Notes: generated by a model from the letters alone, not told the origin. Positions 25,201 to 34,353 are shown, counted from the stretch's first letter. The stretch is DNA of 64,000 bases from Lutraria lutraria (GCA_964023205.1 OZ026844.1:31853326-31917325); one strand, 5' to 3'. Translations and numbers: made by a program.

Positions 25201-28200
25201 TGCTGACACACTTAAACATTGGTTTGAATTGACGTCATTAATGGACAATAACGTCAAAATAACATGGTTACATTTTAGCGCGTTTTTAATAATTGCAAAT
25301 GTCTGTTATTAGGTCTTAACAACAGAAAATAGTGAAGAATTTTGAGCTGCCGCACTAAACGGATACCAGTGTTGCCATAGTTACTACAATACGCACAATT
25401 TTATTTGGATTGATAAAAGAAATGTGCAACTTGCAAACATTGAAATAAAGTTTATCTGTTGCAAGTATTGGACTATTTAAACGTCAAATTTAGAAATTAT
25501 TGAGGATGTCCACGAACTTTTGGATAGCCCCTCGTATTTCAATGTGTTCTTCACCGTTTCACAACGACGGCCATCTTGCACGCGATCACATGATTGCTAC
25601 CCAACGCTATAATTTACGGAGTCCAGACCCTTTTATTTGAGTGACCCTGCTCTAGGTAAGCTGGGTTGAAAGTATGAATAGTTAAGATGAAAAGTTATTA
25701 CTGGTCCCAATTTTACCTGAATACCCACATTTACCAGAGTATAGCCATTACTGAAAAAGCTTTATACATCAGATTTTAAACATTCTGTGTCAAAGCAGCA
25801 TATGGGGATATTTGTCACTCCTATGACAAGTTCTAACATAAAACAATCACTAACTTCACAAATGCTTATTAATACTACATGTATTTATTATTCTCAAATC
25901 AATACATAATATTATACATGACAATCTGAACATACGTCATCATAAAATGCAAAATATGATACGAGGCTTGACAAATTTTAGGATAAATTAATTAAATTTA
26001 TTAAAATAAAATAATTAATGATTAATATCTGATTAATGGGTTTGTTAATCAACTGATAATCATGATAATTAAAGATTATGATGACCCCATGTCTGAATTA
26101 TGGTCGAGTGTTTAAGGTCGCTAACTTCAAATTACTATAACCTCTCAACGATAGAGGGTCGTGGGTTTGAGCCCAGGTACTGACCATATTTCTTTATGTT
26201 AGAAAGTAGGCAGTTGCTCACAGACAACAGGAGACTAGTACTGGTTCATACCAGGAATAATGGTTACCGGTAGATGGACTGTCCACCTTATATGACACTG
26301 ACTGTTGAAAAAGGGCGTTAAACTCAAACAAATTAAAAACAAAAGCTTTATAGCATCAATTCACCCTTGTCTGACTTGTTTGTCTCTAAAACCTGTCAAT
26401 TTGGAAGAAAAATGCTAAAACTCCAGTATTGGGTACTGTTATTGTACTGAGTAAATCTGCCTGGAATTGTGGGTAGTCTTAAATTGGATTTTAACAATTT
26501 TAGGGGTAAAAAAGGATGTTAGGTTTTACTAGCATCAACTATTCATATATGCAACTATCATATATTAATATTGTCAATATATGTAATACCACATTAAATT
26601 CATTTTTGGAATTTGATAATTCCTTTGCTATCATTGACTTACAAATATGCCGTGAGCTCCATAACTGTCATGGTTTCCGTTCCCACTGTCACTCTATTGT
26701 GTGCTGTAAGATATGGTTAGGAAACCAACTAGTTTAGCATAAAATAGTTCTACTTTCGGCTTTCGTTCAGTAGGTCAGTAATTTCTCTACAGAAGTATGC
26801 ATGTAATTACATTAATCTACTATTGATGTATGTCTTATATGTGACTTTTTGACATGATATGTAAATCAGTGTTAAGGTTTATATCCACAACGCGTATCGA
26901 TCGATACTATCGGCTAGAGCTATATATAGCTAGATAAATTCTAAAAATAGAATGTGGGGTTTTCCCGTCGAAGTGCAGAGAACAGAACGGCAGTACACAT
27001 ACATTTGCGAAGAAATAACAGTTATTGTGAAGTTTGCAATTATTATGTTGGTTCACAGTGTGTGAAGGGTATTTTGATGTTAAGACAGAATTAAGGATCG
27101 TAATGGAACTGATGAAATCGTGCGATGTCGGTATATTCCATAGCGAGATCGGCATCGTTTCAGAATAGCTATATTTTTTTACAATAAACTTTTACTTCCA
27201 CTTCAAAACCTGTCATATAGTCCAACATCATGATATTAAGTTTGAATATAATTCACATACCAATTGCATGTATTTTCTGAAAAAAATCTTAAACCACGAT
27301 TAATCAATCGATAGTGGTTTATGTCAGTTTTGTTCCAAGTTTGGAACTGTAAAAACATGTAAAATCGAAAAACTCTTCAAAACCAAATTATCACTAAAAG
27401 AATTATATAGGTCGATTTCAATTCGTTTCTAACACTGTATTGTGCATTTAAAGTGATATGTGGTCATAATCAAGATATATTATTAAAATGGAGCGTTTTG
27501 AAGAGCTTTTCGGTATGTATTAAATCAGTAAATACGACAGCAACAATGCTTATTTTGGTACCGATGGATTCGAAAAATATAGGCTGGATAATGGGCTACA
27601 TAAAAAACTCGAAACATCTGATAACTTAGATAACCATCATGCTAGGTTGATGGAATTTAGCACATGAATATCAGAATATTGAGATGGTGTATGTTAATTC
27701 CTAAGCATGAATATCCATCAACTGTACAGTTCCTAATTTAGGATTTCTCCTAACAGTCATTGTTGTGTTGCCAGCAACACCAGTGACTTGTCTCATATGA
27801 AAAAAATCAAATTCCGACAGTACTTTCAGTACTTTGATTTTATCTTTTTCATTACATGTCGTTTCAGAATCAGTTGTTCATATTTGTTGGATTTCTAGTC
27901 TTTGAAGTTTGTGTTGGTATATTCTGGCCATCGATGAGTACAATGCGTGGAAAATATGTTCCAGAAGAAAGTAAGTTGTTTATTTCTATGTGCAGGGGTG
28001 ACAATATTCCAGATACATCCAGAATTTCGCATTTATCTGTCAAGCTATGATTTCTGAGCAAAATAAAAGTTATTTGAAGAAAATATCTGAAGAAAATAAC
28101 AAAGATATGGTCAATTTAATCTACACTGAAGGATTTTTGTCGAGCCGCCTGCGGTGAGCTCGCCATAGTCGCCACAATGGCAGTTGTGTGTCTGTACGTT

Positions 28201-31200
28201 AGTTAGTGAGTAAGTTAGTGTGTCCGTCCGGATCCTTGTCCGGGCTGTATCTCCTTTATGTATTGACACTTTTTAAAATAACTTGGCATAATTGTGAAAC
28301 ACCATGAGGCGGTGTGCAGTGTGCAAAATCCAGGTCTCTAGCTCAAAGGACAAGGTCACACTTAGAGGTCAAATGTCAAAAATGAGCATTATAGACCTTG
28401 TCCGGGCTGTATCTCCCTTATTCATAGAAACTTTTTAAGATAACTTGGCATAATTGTTAAACACCATAAGACGGTGTGCAGTGCGTAAGATCCAGGTATC
28501 TAGCTCAAAGGTCAATGTCACACTTAGAGGTCAAACATAAAAAATAATCATTATACACCTTGTTGGGGCTGTGTCTCCCTTATGCATTGAATTATTTGAA
28601 AATGACTTGCCGTAATACAATGAGACCATGTCTCTTGCGCAACACCCAGATTTTCATAGGTCAAAGGTCAAGATTACACATTCGGTCAAATATATTTTCC
28701 TTGTCTGGGCTGTAACTTCTGTTTGCATTCAAGGATTTTGAAATGAATTGGTATTAAAGTTTACTTCAATGAAATGATGTGTCATGAATATCACCCATAC
28801 TTGTAGTTCAAAGGTCAAGATCACAAGCTGGCTAAACAGGGGCTCGACATGTTGCCCTTGGGCTTCTAGTCTTTAATACAAACCGAGTTATTCATGGACA
28901 CAATGTGGTTGAAAACCTTTTGATTGGCAAAAATGGTTGACTGCATATGATTTCCAGGATTTTTAATTTGGCTCTATCGACACCCCTGTATGGACCAACA
29001 GCGATGGTCATATGTCAATTTTCCAGCTTTCATGGTGAAAGAAAACCCTATGTCTATACCTTGGTATAACTGCCGAGTGTAGGACATTTGCCCCCCAATG
29101 AAAAAATGGTCATGTGGACATTTGGCCCCCCCCCCCCCCCCCCCCCAGTTGAAATGGTAGGTAGGACATTTGCCCCCCAGTGCTTATTTTAAAGTGGACA
29201 TTTGCCCCTCAGTACTTAATTCTTAGTGGACATTTGCCCCCAATGTTTATTTATCACAAGTATTTTTGAAACCATTGAAATATATAACGTTTTTTGGGGG
29301 TCAAATGTCCACTTGAAAATTAAGCATTGGGGGGCAAATGTCCATTAAGAATTAAGCATTGGGGGACAAATGTCCAGGGGCAAATGTCTGTATCCCATAA
29401 CTGCCTACCTCATATATGAATTTTGTCTAGTCCTGGATGAGATGCAGCTATTGAGTACTAGTCAGACACCATATTTACTTAAACATTAATGCCCCCTTTA
29501 GCTGATAGAGTCAGTACTCAAATAAAGACTCACAGTATCTCGTCTATAATACAGTTGAGATGTGTCCGTGTTGCAATATTACACATTATTTCAAACTTAA
29601 ATTTTTTTTTTTTTATGGAAAATACTTTGTTTGTATTCATATATTGGGAATTCCCCAAATATATTCAACTTGAACCTTTGAAACTCAGAATATTAGTTTA
29701 CATATTATGATAATTACATCTGGGACACTTCCATTTAAATAAGAGCTTTAAAATACCTTTTTGAATACGTGTAGATTGGGGAGCCAGACCTTGATTCCCT
29801 GTCCACATATTACAACTGCTCGTCATTAGGTATAAAGGGAACCAATACTCAGGAAATACCTTTCCGAAGTGTGCACACTATCTGTTATCAGTTATTTTTG
29901 TGACCTATAAATAATGCCATTCACAAGAAGTGCATGTATTAAGTAAGTGGTGTTACTATAATGCTGTACTGTGTGCTGACACAACTAGCTCGAGGTTACA
30001 AAACTTGAGAATAGTCTCCAAGCTTAAATCTCAATTCCATTCTTAAAGTATTAAGGTTGAAAAGATAGGCCTATTTCTTATTTAATTGCATGTTCAGATC
30101 AATTATGCTCTCAGACTTGAGAACAGTCTCCAAGCATTTAATCTCAATTCCATTCTTAAAGTATTAAGATTGAAAATTTAGGCCTATTTCTTATTTAATT
30201 GCATGTTCAGATCAATTATGCTCTCAGACTTAGCTATCAGCAACATCATTATTGTCTTATCATTAGTAAGAAATATTGTAAGACAATATATGAGATTTGA
30301 GCTCGGAGACCTATCTCATGTTTTTTATCCACAAACCTGTTCTCCATTTTCACATAAGTGATCTCATTGATGTATTTATTCAACTGTTAAACTAAATCCT
30401 TGTAGATCTCTTTATAATTATAATACTGTTATAAAAATTATATTTTCAGCTAGAGCAACTGTGATGAACTTTTTTAGAATTCCATTAAACTTCATAGTCG
30501 TGTTTATTTTACTACAGGTATGTTGATACATTTATCTTACTCCATTATGGTATGAGGTAAAAAAAGAAATAGAATAATTTATTGCCAATTAATTAAAGGG
30601 CTAAGGCAGGGTGCTTTTATATCCTCAATAATTTCAGCTTTCTAATTAAGCAATTTCCCGATTGATGTTTGAATTATTGCTGGTGAATTATGTATAGTAT
30701 TTCTTGCCGTTCACCTTGGGAGGTCCATGTACACGTAGGTTGTTGTTGATATCTATATTTATTGTAACCTACTCTTATCATTGAATATTTCGAGGGCTCA
30801 GCGCAACACTGTCGTAACTTGTTTTTATTTCAATATGAATTACGACACTGTTGCGTTGAACCCACAAATTTTGCTCTGATTTTCTCAACTTTTTTCAAGC
30901 ACTTTCAGACCTCCAGATACAGTTTGATAAATTATCATGTTGTCATGTTGCATTTTTATCCATTTTTTCAGAATCTTGAGATGTCTATAATATTCCAATG
31001 TTGTGTTGTGTTTCTCTTGTGTGCTACATGTTTTCAACATTGGCTTTATACGTAAGTAAAATTTATTTAATTTACCTACCTTATCTTCCTATATAAAGTG
31101 TTGCCAATGATCGTCTGTTCACTGCATCAGTGAGATCTGTCCACCTATGAAGTTTCATGTTGCTACCTCCTCTTCTAGTTTTTGCACAGATAATGCAGTG

Positions 31201-33197
31201 ATCACAATAGCTCACCTTTTCTTTGAAAACATCCAAACTAATAAAAATGATATTAGAAGTTTGTCAAGCTGTTGCATAGGCTCTAAAACTTTTTATTCAA
31301 CTTTCACTTTTCTTTGTTTGACCATAATAGCATACATATGATACATTGGTATACAAGTAAGGAACTGAACCCACCTCCGAGATCAAGTGATTAAGGTTGC
31401 TTCAAATTACTGTAAAGGGTTGTGAGTTCTGGCCCAGCCACTGACCATGTCTCTTTATGTGAGAAAGTAGGCAGTTGCTTATGGAGGATGGGAGTCTAGT
31501 ACTGGTTCTTCCCAGGAACGATGCTTAGGTGAACTGCCCATCTCATGTTACTCTGACTTGAAAAAGGGCGTAAAAACTCAAATTAACAAAACAAACAAAA
31601 TAAATAGCTGAACATAGAAATAGTAAACATGCTGAGATGGTGTTGACTGTACAGTAAGAAGAGGACTGAGGTGTATTAGTTGTTGAAATAAATTCGGATA
31701 AAATATTAATTACTACTTGGTATGTCTTAGAGATAAATATTTGTACAGATATATGAAGAAATATGAATACACATGTAGTTATGTAATATATAGGTTTTGA
31801 GGAGACAAAGCTATAAAGGTTAAGTTCTACTAAAATGGCTGTGAACTCAATTCAGTTTCTGACTTTGAACTTTAATAAAATAAAATAGCCAAATAGAATA
31901 TTCTACATAGGTTTTTTGTCGAGCCCGCCTGCGGTGAGCAGTCGCCAGAATGGCGGTTGCGTGTCTGTACGTTAGTTAGTTAGTGAGTGAGTGAGTTAGT
32001 GTGTCCGTCCGGATCCTTGTCCGGGCTGTATCTCCCTTATGCATAGACACTTTTTAAAATAACTTGGCATAATTGTTAAACACCATGAGACGGTGTGCAG
32101 TGTGCAAAATCCAGGTCTCTAGCTCAAAGGTCAAGGTCACACTTAGAGGTCAAATGTCAAAAATGAGCATTATAGACCTTGTCCGGGCTGTATCTCCCTT
32201 ATTCATAGAAACTTTTTAAGATAACTTGGCATTATTGTTAAACACCATGAGACGGTGTGCAGTGCGCAAAATTCACGTCTCTAGCTCAAAGGTCAAGGTC
32301 ACACTTAGAGGTCAAACGTCAAAAACGAGCATTATAGACCTTGTCCGGGCTGTATCTCCCTTATGCATAGAAACTTTTTAAGATAACTTGGCATAATTGT
32401 TAAACACCATGAGACGGTGTGCAGTGCGCAAGAGCCAGGTCTCTAGCCCAAAGGTCAAGGTCACACTTAGAGGTCAAACGTCAAGAATGAGCATTATACA
32501 CCTTGTCCGGGCTGTATCTCCCTTATGCATAGAAACTTTTTAAGATAACTTGGCATAATTGTAAAACACCATGAGGCGGTGTGCAGTGCGTAAGATCCAG
32601 GTCTCTAGCTCAAAGGTCAAGGTCACACATAGAGGTCAAACATAAAAAATAATCATTATACACCTTGTCAGGGCTGTGTCTCCCTTATGCATTGAATCAT
32701 TTAAAAATGACTCTCCATAATACAATGCGACCATGTGTCTTGGGCAACACCCAGATTTTTATAGGTCAAAGGTCAAGATTACACATTCAGTCAAATAAAT
32801 TTTCCTTGTCTGGGCTGTAACTTCTGTTTGCATTCAAGGATTTTTAAATAAATTGGTATAAAAGTTTACTTTAATGAAATGATGTGTCATGAATATCACC
32901 CATACTTGTAGTTCAAAGGTCAAGATCACAAGCTGGCTAAACAGGGGCTCGACATGTTGCCCTTGGGCTTCTAGTTTTTACTGTTTGATTATAATCACGA
33001 CTCATTGTATGTTCTTATTGAAAACTAGTCTGGCTTTTCAGCTTGATTGATACTATGGACTGGTTCTAGATGATAATTAAATCATTTACGTAATATAATA
33101 TTATACTCACTGCTGAGATGTTTATGTTTTATATGTTTTCAGATTAACAAAGTCTCCAAGCGATGGATCCTCGATAGATAAGGAGCAAGTTGTCTAG
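7250..33197 (+). CDS. MFSD5/MOT2-like major facilitator, 3' twelve exons
   Basis: Exons (all with AG acceptors and GT donors): 7250-7394, 9702-9762, 10172-10279, 14795-14913, 15480-15616, 21526-21713, 22472-22542, 23020-23074, 27868-27970, 30450-30517, 30972-31051, 33143-33197 (stop TAG). Joined in phase they give 395 residues. The family is recognised from GDWLQGPHVYALYDSYG at the start, the MFS loop FADRYGRR formed across the first junction, GRLLGGTATSILYSAFESW, and the late FVGFLVFEVCVGIFWPSMST and TRATVMNFFRIPLN blocks. Human MFSD5 has about 450 residues, so roughly 60-70 N-terminal residues, including the start and the first membrane helix, are missing; I did not find that exon between 1 and 7249. 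MFSD5/MOT2 proteins are multi-pass membrane transporters reported to move molybdate. The loop in exon 6 (TPALTPQTDPVAATVATDTD onward) looks longer than in vertebrates. The C-terminus is a short hydrophilic tail. Confidence 0.92.
7395..8808 (+). other. MFSD5 intron, no feature recognised
   Basis: This is spliced-out sequence between the first two visible exons. Short open frames on both strands have no coding signature. I find no second copy of any part of it in the window. Confidence 0.5.
8809..9040 (+). mobile_element. Short 'CCCCGTATC' hairpin element, copy 1
   Basis: It starts TATGTCCCCGTATCAATAGA, with a CCCC/GGGG hairpin closing at GGGGGTATATTG. A TGTCTGTTT-type microsatellite follows, then CAAACTTCATATGTTGGTTC and AGGTCAAGGTCACTGTGGGG, ending near GTGTTTAAAA. 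The partner at 33747-33978 has the same order. It contains only one monomer and one AGGTCAAGGTCAC motif. Confidence 0.75.
10317..10570 (+). mobile_element. tRNA-derived SINE, best copy
   Basis: It begins ACCTGCCTCCGTGGTCGAGT, containing a pol III A box (TGGTCGAGTGG), and 70-80 bp later has the B box GGGTTCGAGCCC. A conserved body follows (CCGACCATGTCTCTTT, GATGGGAGTCTAGTACTGGT, TTCTTCCCAGGAAC), then a 3' end AAACTCAAACAAACAAAAAC. Other copies lie at 21113, 22668, 26099, 31371 and, reversed, at 51176. Confidence 0.85.
10916..11005 (-). mobile_element. Degenerate tRNA-derived repeat
   Basis: Read on the minus strand it has TGTGGTCAAGTGGTATTGCG (A-box-like) and GGTCATGAGTTCCAATCTTG (decayed B box). 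It is not related in its body to the SINE at 10317. Confidence 0.5.
11100..11310 (+). repeat. Dispersed repeat 'GGGCAGTTTCCCCTAG', copy 2
   Basis: This is the partner of 2822-3032, colinear over about 200 bp with scattered indels. Just downstream, at 11520-11610, the motif ACTTCTCCCTAAA occurs in both orientations around AAGATTAGGGAG, giving a small palindrome. Confidence 0.7.
11311..12035. other. MFSD5 intron, mostly featureless
   Basis: Apart from the small TCTCCCT palindrome at 11530-11605 I see no repeat partner and no exon here. Confidence 0.45.
12036..12600 (+). mobile_element. 'AGCTCACATGTCAC' hairpin element
   Basis: The 5' end is a strong hairpin: AGCTCACATGTCAC pairs with GTGACAGGGTGAGCT (14 of 15 positions). 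The body has repeated phrases at about 110-120 bp intervals (GGGTCAAAAACTAGGTCACC, TTTTGATTGGATCATCATGA, GACGAGTTC). No clear 3' terminus is seen; 12600 is where the phrase repeats stop. This is a frequent bivalve-type repeat by style. Parts resemble 35945-36245. Confidence 0.6.
12601..13430. other. MFSD5 intron, no feature recognised
   Basis: The open frame at 12555-12812 begins inside the preceding repeat and has no family resemblance. No inverted-repeat ends or monomers are visible. Confidence 0.45.
13431..13822. mobile_element. Palindromic MITE, about 390 bp
   Basis: The left end TAGGCTTAAATTAAAATTAA, then GTTTGCCCTTTACCGACC, is mirrored on the right by GGTCGGTAAAGGGCAAAC and AATTTAGGCCTTA. 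A second inverted pair lies inside: AAACATGTACTCAGTGC near 13518 and GCACTGAGTACATGTTTA near 13600. There is no coding capacity. Confidence 0.7.
14112..14342 (+). repeat. 'CAACCTC' palindromic repeat, full copy
   Basis: The ends are inverse: TACTGTGCAACCTCTTCAAA at the left and GGAGAGGTTGTACTGT at the right. The centre repeats a 66-bp block (GGTTGTTGCTCTAGAGAGGT, TAAATTGTGCAATAGGAGAA, AATCATGCTGTTGTTGAAGA) twice in direct order. Relatives lie at 6640, 22080, 35267 and 54838-55155. Confidence 0.75.
14441..14611. mobile_element. Palindromic MITE, about 170 bp
   Basis: The left arm has AGGCTAAAAAAATAAAAATA followed by GTTCGGAGTGCTCCGACC. The right arm has GGTCGAAGCACTC followed by AAATTTATTTTTATTCTAAGC. 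The arms are imperfect inverse copies of about 45 bp. Its ends resemble those of the larger palindrome at 13431 (GGCTTAAA...), so the two may be one family. Confidence 0.6.
14914..15479 (+). other. MFSD5 intron, no feature recognised
   Basis: It lies between two firm exons (donor GTAAGT at 14914). Short open frames here have no coding signature. GAACAAAGGCCACCCTTGGA at 15340 recurs in altered form near 17210 and 18270, which suggests a further low-level dispersed repeat. Confidence 0.45.
15677..15908 (-). mobile_element. Second SINE family with target-site duplication
   Basis: The insert at 15690-15895 is flanked by AAGCATTATGGTT and AAGTATTATGGTT (one mismatch in 13). On the minus strand the head has GGGTGTGGGAGTAAAACAGC and the B box GCGGGTTCAATCCC, and the 3' end is AAAATAAATAAAGTTT. 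It interrupts a repeat that is found uninterrupted at 30003-30235, so the insertion is younger than that repeat. Confidence 0.8.
16960..17790 (+). other. Possible spliced fragment inside the 4.6-kb element
   Basis: ATGTCAATACATCGTTTCAA at about 16997 opens a short frame ending at GGTGGAGGTGAAG|GTAAGT, and a branch/acceptor-like TTTATTGCAG lies at 17566-17575. The joined frame stops within a few codons (AGT TGA). It could be remains of a transposase or of a captured exon. Support is weak. Confidence 0.2.
19782..19855 (-). tRNA. tRNA-Ala(TGC)-like sequence, probably a repeat-derived pseudogene
   Basis: On the minus strand 74 nt fold as a cloverleaf. The acceptor is GCCTGAT/ATTGGGT (several wobbles), the D stem GCTC/GAGC, and the anticodon loop CATGCAA (anticodon TGC) on a weak stem. 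The T arm is GCGTG-TTCGAGT-CCCGC with one mismatch. A related but poorer tRNA-like sequence with the same CTTGCAA loop lies 215 bp downstream, and both are preceded by AGGAGGAAA, so a SINE family is more likely than a functional gene. Confidence 0.35.
20058..20133 (-). mobile_element. tRNA-Ala-like SINE head
   Basis: On the minus strand it shows TTTAATTGGTAATGCATCTG (A-box region), the CTTGCAA loop and the B box GTGGGTTCGAGCCCCG. The acceptor stem does not pair. It shares its flank and loop with 19782-19855. Confidence 0.5.
20134..21047. other. Right part of the 4.6-kb element, CpG-richer patch
   Basis: From 20440 to 20730 CpG content rises (CCGTACTGCCTCGTCGTAGC, TCGTCGAGACCGACGAGACA, CACTTCCGTAAAC). 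On the minus strand an open frame at 20668-20943 ends in this patch. It resembles the 5' end of a gene or promoter more than the surrounding AT-rich DNA, but I recognise no protein. Confidence 0.3.
21113..21312 (+). mobile_element. tRNA-derived SINE, decayed copy
   Basis: The body matches the SINE at 10317 (CTGACTTCACGTCACTGTAA, ACCATGTCTCTTTAT, GGGAGTCTAGCACTGGTTCT). The B box is changed to GGATTAGAGCCCAG and the A box is lost. It sits immediately right of the 4.6-kb element. Confidence 0.75.
21815..22027. mobile_element. TA-type palindromic MITE, decayed copy
   Basis: It starts ATACTGTGGAATCATTAATT and has the same interior as 46242-46454 (AATTTCGTGGATTT, TCATCCACGAAATCAAAT, GAGATAAGGCATTTCT). 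The right end is eroded to AATACAGTA. Confidence 0.8.
22080..22262 (+). repeat. 'CAACCTC' palindromic repeat
   Basis: GTACAATGCAATCTGTCCAA at the left and GGAGAGGTTGTACTGTA at the right are inverse ends. The interior has AGTAGCAAAATTATGTTGT and GCTCTAGAGAGGTTAGATTA, as in the copy at 14112. Confidence 0.75.
22668..22905 (+). mobile_element. tRNA-derived SINE
   Basis: It begins ACCTGCCTCCGTGGTCGCTG, so about 14 bp of the head, including most of the A box, are deleted relative to 10317. The B box is GGGTTCAAGCCC. The body and the AAACAAAC tail are present. Confidence 0.8.
23639..23719 (-). tRNA. tRNA-like sequence with extended anticodon arm
   Basis: On the minus strand the ends GGTCAGA/TCTGACT pair fully (one G-T). 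The D stem is GCTT/GAGC and the T arm is TCAGG-TTCGAAT-CCCGA with one mismatch. The middle is about 30 nt instead of about 22 and folds as CCCA...TGGG around GCCA-GTAAT-TGGC. It could be a tRNA pseudogene, a tRNA with an intron, or a SINE head with lost body. No anticodon can be assigned with confidence. Confidence 0.35.
23835..25647. mobile_element. Inverted-repeat DNA element carrying a nested mariner
   Basis: The left end AGGGTCTTTCAATTGAATGG, continuing TCTGGACTC, is the imperfect inverse of the right end GAGTCCAGACCCTTTTATTT, continuing GAGTGACCCT (about 30 bp). Without the mariner at 24329-25534 the element is about 600 bp. A 35-bp unit, TTTTATCTTAAGAAATTGAT onward, is tandemly duplicated at 24187-24256. 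No coding capacity belongs to the outer element. Confidence 0.65.
24329..25534 (-). pseudogene. Decayed mariner transposon, 1.2 kb
   Basis: The inverted ends CGAGGGGCTATCCAAAAGTT and AACTTTTGGATAGCCCCTCG are flanked by TA on both sides. Minus-strand translation from about 25160 starts MTSVDKMKQKAIIQFCFNFG with KTPTQ; later pieces read WHKRFSEGRE, then FHHENAPAYVSSELQ, then GRRFNSFDELRKTSQTYL. These are the N-terminal HTH region, the WHKRF linker, the HDNAPA-type catalytic block and the C-terminal GRRF block of mariner transposases. Stops and an internal deletion remove much of the catalytic core, so it is inactive. It lies in a MFSD5 intron, opposite to the gene. Confidence 0.9.
25648..26098. 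other. MFSD5 intron, no feature recognised
   Basis: Very AT-rich; (TTAAT)-like runs occur near 25985-26040. No exon or repeat partner is seen. Confidence 0.45.
26099..26341 (+). mobile_element. tRNA-derived SINE
   Basis: TGGTCGAGTGTTTAAGGTCG (A box) and GGGTTTGAGCCCAG (B box) are followed by the common body and an AACTCAAACAAATTAAAAAC tail. The first 10 bp of the head are missing. Confidence 0.8.
26342..27867. other. MFSD5 intron, no gene recognised
   Basis: The open frames at 26516-26737 (+) and 26907-27155 (-) have no family resemblance or splice sites in phase. At 27815-27840 CAGTACTTTCAGTACTTTGA matches the edge of the repeat family seen at 50310 and 54040. Confidence 0.45.
28137..28869 (+). 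mobile_element. Helentron/pearl-like element, copy 2
   Basis: The ends TTGTCGAGCCGCC and GGGCTTCTAG are as at 511-1647. Only two good monomers and the two diverged terminal monomers are present, making this the shortest copy. In the first monomer the motif is changed to AAGGACAAGGTCAC. Confidence 0.8.
29077..29395. repeat. Palindromic repeat of GGACATTTGCCCC with C21 tract
   Basis: Four copies of GGACATTTG(C/G)CCCC in the left half face three copies of GGGGCAAATGTCC-type sequence in the right half. A pure run of 21 C lies at 29126-29146. The unit spacing is 40-60 bp. Confidence 0.8.
29396..30002. other. MFSD5 intron, no gene recognised
   Basis: The open frame 29489-29710 contains a T-rich run and has no coding signature. 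No repeat partner is seen. Confidence 0.45.
30003..30345 (+). repeat. 116-bp tandem duplication in a dispersed repeat
   Basis: A unit from CTTGAGAATAGTCTCCAAGC to ATTATGCTCTCAGA is repeated about 116 bp later with few changes. The same sequence, split by a SINE, is at 15630-16080 (CTCCAAGCTCAAATCTCAAT, then TATTATGGTTGAAAAGATAG, then TGAGCTCGGAGA). Confidence 0.8.
31371..31592 (+). mobile_element. tRNA-derived SINE
   Basis: ACCCACCTCCGAGATCAAGT is a worn head. The body CCACTGACCATGTCTCTTTA, GGGAGTCTAGTACTGGTTCT and the tail AACTCAAATTAACAAAACAA are clear. Confidence 0.8.
31916..32974 (+). mobile_element. Helentron/pearl-like element, copy 3
   Basis: It has the same ends as copy 1. Four good monomers (starts of AACACCATGAG at about 32080, 32243, 32407, 32566) and two diverged terminal monomers follow a short GTTA/GTGA run. 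The insertion lies in the last MFSD5 intron. Confidence 0.85.
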
Positions 33198-33488
33198 TTA
33201 CAAGATATAGTTTTATAAGTTAATTCATTAATTGCAATTTTTTTTTTTTTTCTTCAATTTATTATAATGGTATAGAGTCACAATTATTAGTTTATTGAAT
33301 TGTCATTATTGTGATATGTTTCTATGACTTTTTACTTATTACTAATTATTTGTGGTAAAAGATAATGGCAATTTAAGATTTAAGTGGATAATTTTGTTCT
33401 GTGTTTTAAAGGTATTTGATAAAATATTCATACATGTTTAGCATCAACATTTTTGATCAATTAAGGAATACAAATCATTTGCATAATT

Positions 33489-33505
33489 AATAAATTAATA
33501 ATAAA
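33489..33505 (+). promoter_or_regulatory. Candidate polyadenylation signals for MFSD5
   Basis: AATAAA occurs at 33489-33494 and 33500-33505, about 300 bp after the stop codon. The region between is AT-rich with no further open frame. The cleavage site itself is not determined. Confidence 0.4.
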
Positions 33506-33746
33506 ACAGTATGTTGGCAGCTACAAACTTGGTGCTTTTAATGGTATCATAATTACCTTAAATTTGGATTTTAATTATTGACATTTTTCAACCTGTTACA
33601 ATATACAAATGTACATATTTATAAAGTTGTGTCTGATTCACAAAAATCTACATATTAAAATAGTATTGCAAAGTATGTTAATATAATTGCATTGAAATCT
33701 TGACCTGCTTTATATTGTTAGGGAATGTTGTTACCAGTATTATTTT

Positions 33747-33978
33747 ATGCCCCCGTATCGATAGATCGGGGGTATATTGTTCTTGGGCTGTCTGTTTGTC
33801 TGTCTGTATGTCTGGTTAACCTTGCCTATAAAATTAAAATGCTTCTACCTACAGTCATCAAACTTCATATGTTGGTTCCTCATGACAACCTCTACATGCC
33901 TGTGCAATTTCAGGTCAGTAGGTCAAAGGTCAAGGTCACCTAGAGGGGGCATTGTGTTTCAAAAACACATCTTGTTTC
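33747..33978 (+). mobile_element. Short 'CCCCGTATC' hairpin element, copy 2
   Basis: It opens TATGCCCCCGTATCGATAGA, closing the hairpin at TCGGGGGTATATTG, and has a GTCTGTTTGTCTGTCTGTAT microsatellite and AGGTCAAAGGTCAAGGTCAC. It ends GGGGGCATTGTGTTT. It is better preserved than the copy at 8809. Confidence 0.8.
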
Positions 33979-34353
33979 TGTTTGTGATATGAAAGTCACG
34001 TTTTAATCTTGATATGGTAACTAACATCTGTCAGTCTAATCATTGACCTCCAAATTTGTAGGTGACATTCCAACATTTTTTGAAGTACGCATATTTCAAC
34101 TTATTATTTACGCAAATCAGATAGTGTGGCATACTTTTACATGTATTACTGTAACTTTGTGGAAAAATTACATAGATTTGTATGTGTATGAGATTGAAGA
34201 TCTTTGATTGCTGTACAGTTAAATCTCTATATTGAGATTGTCTTTGGTACCAAAGAAAAAAAGTCCTGATATTTAGGTGATTTCATTATCATTCTAAAGT
34301 GTATATTGAAAGATATATAGAAAACAGAAATGAAAATGAGTGATCTTAATATG

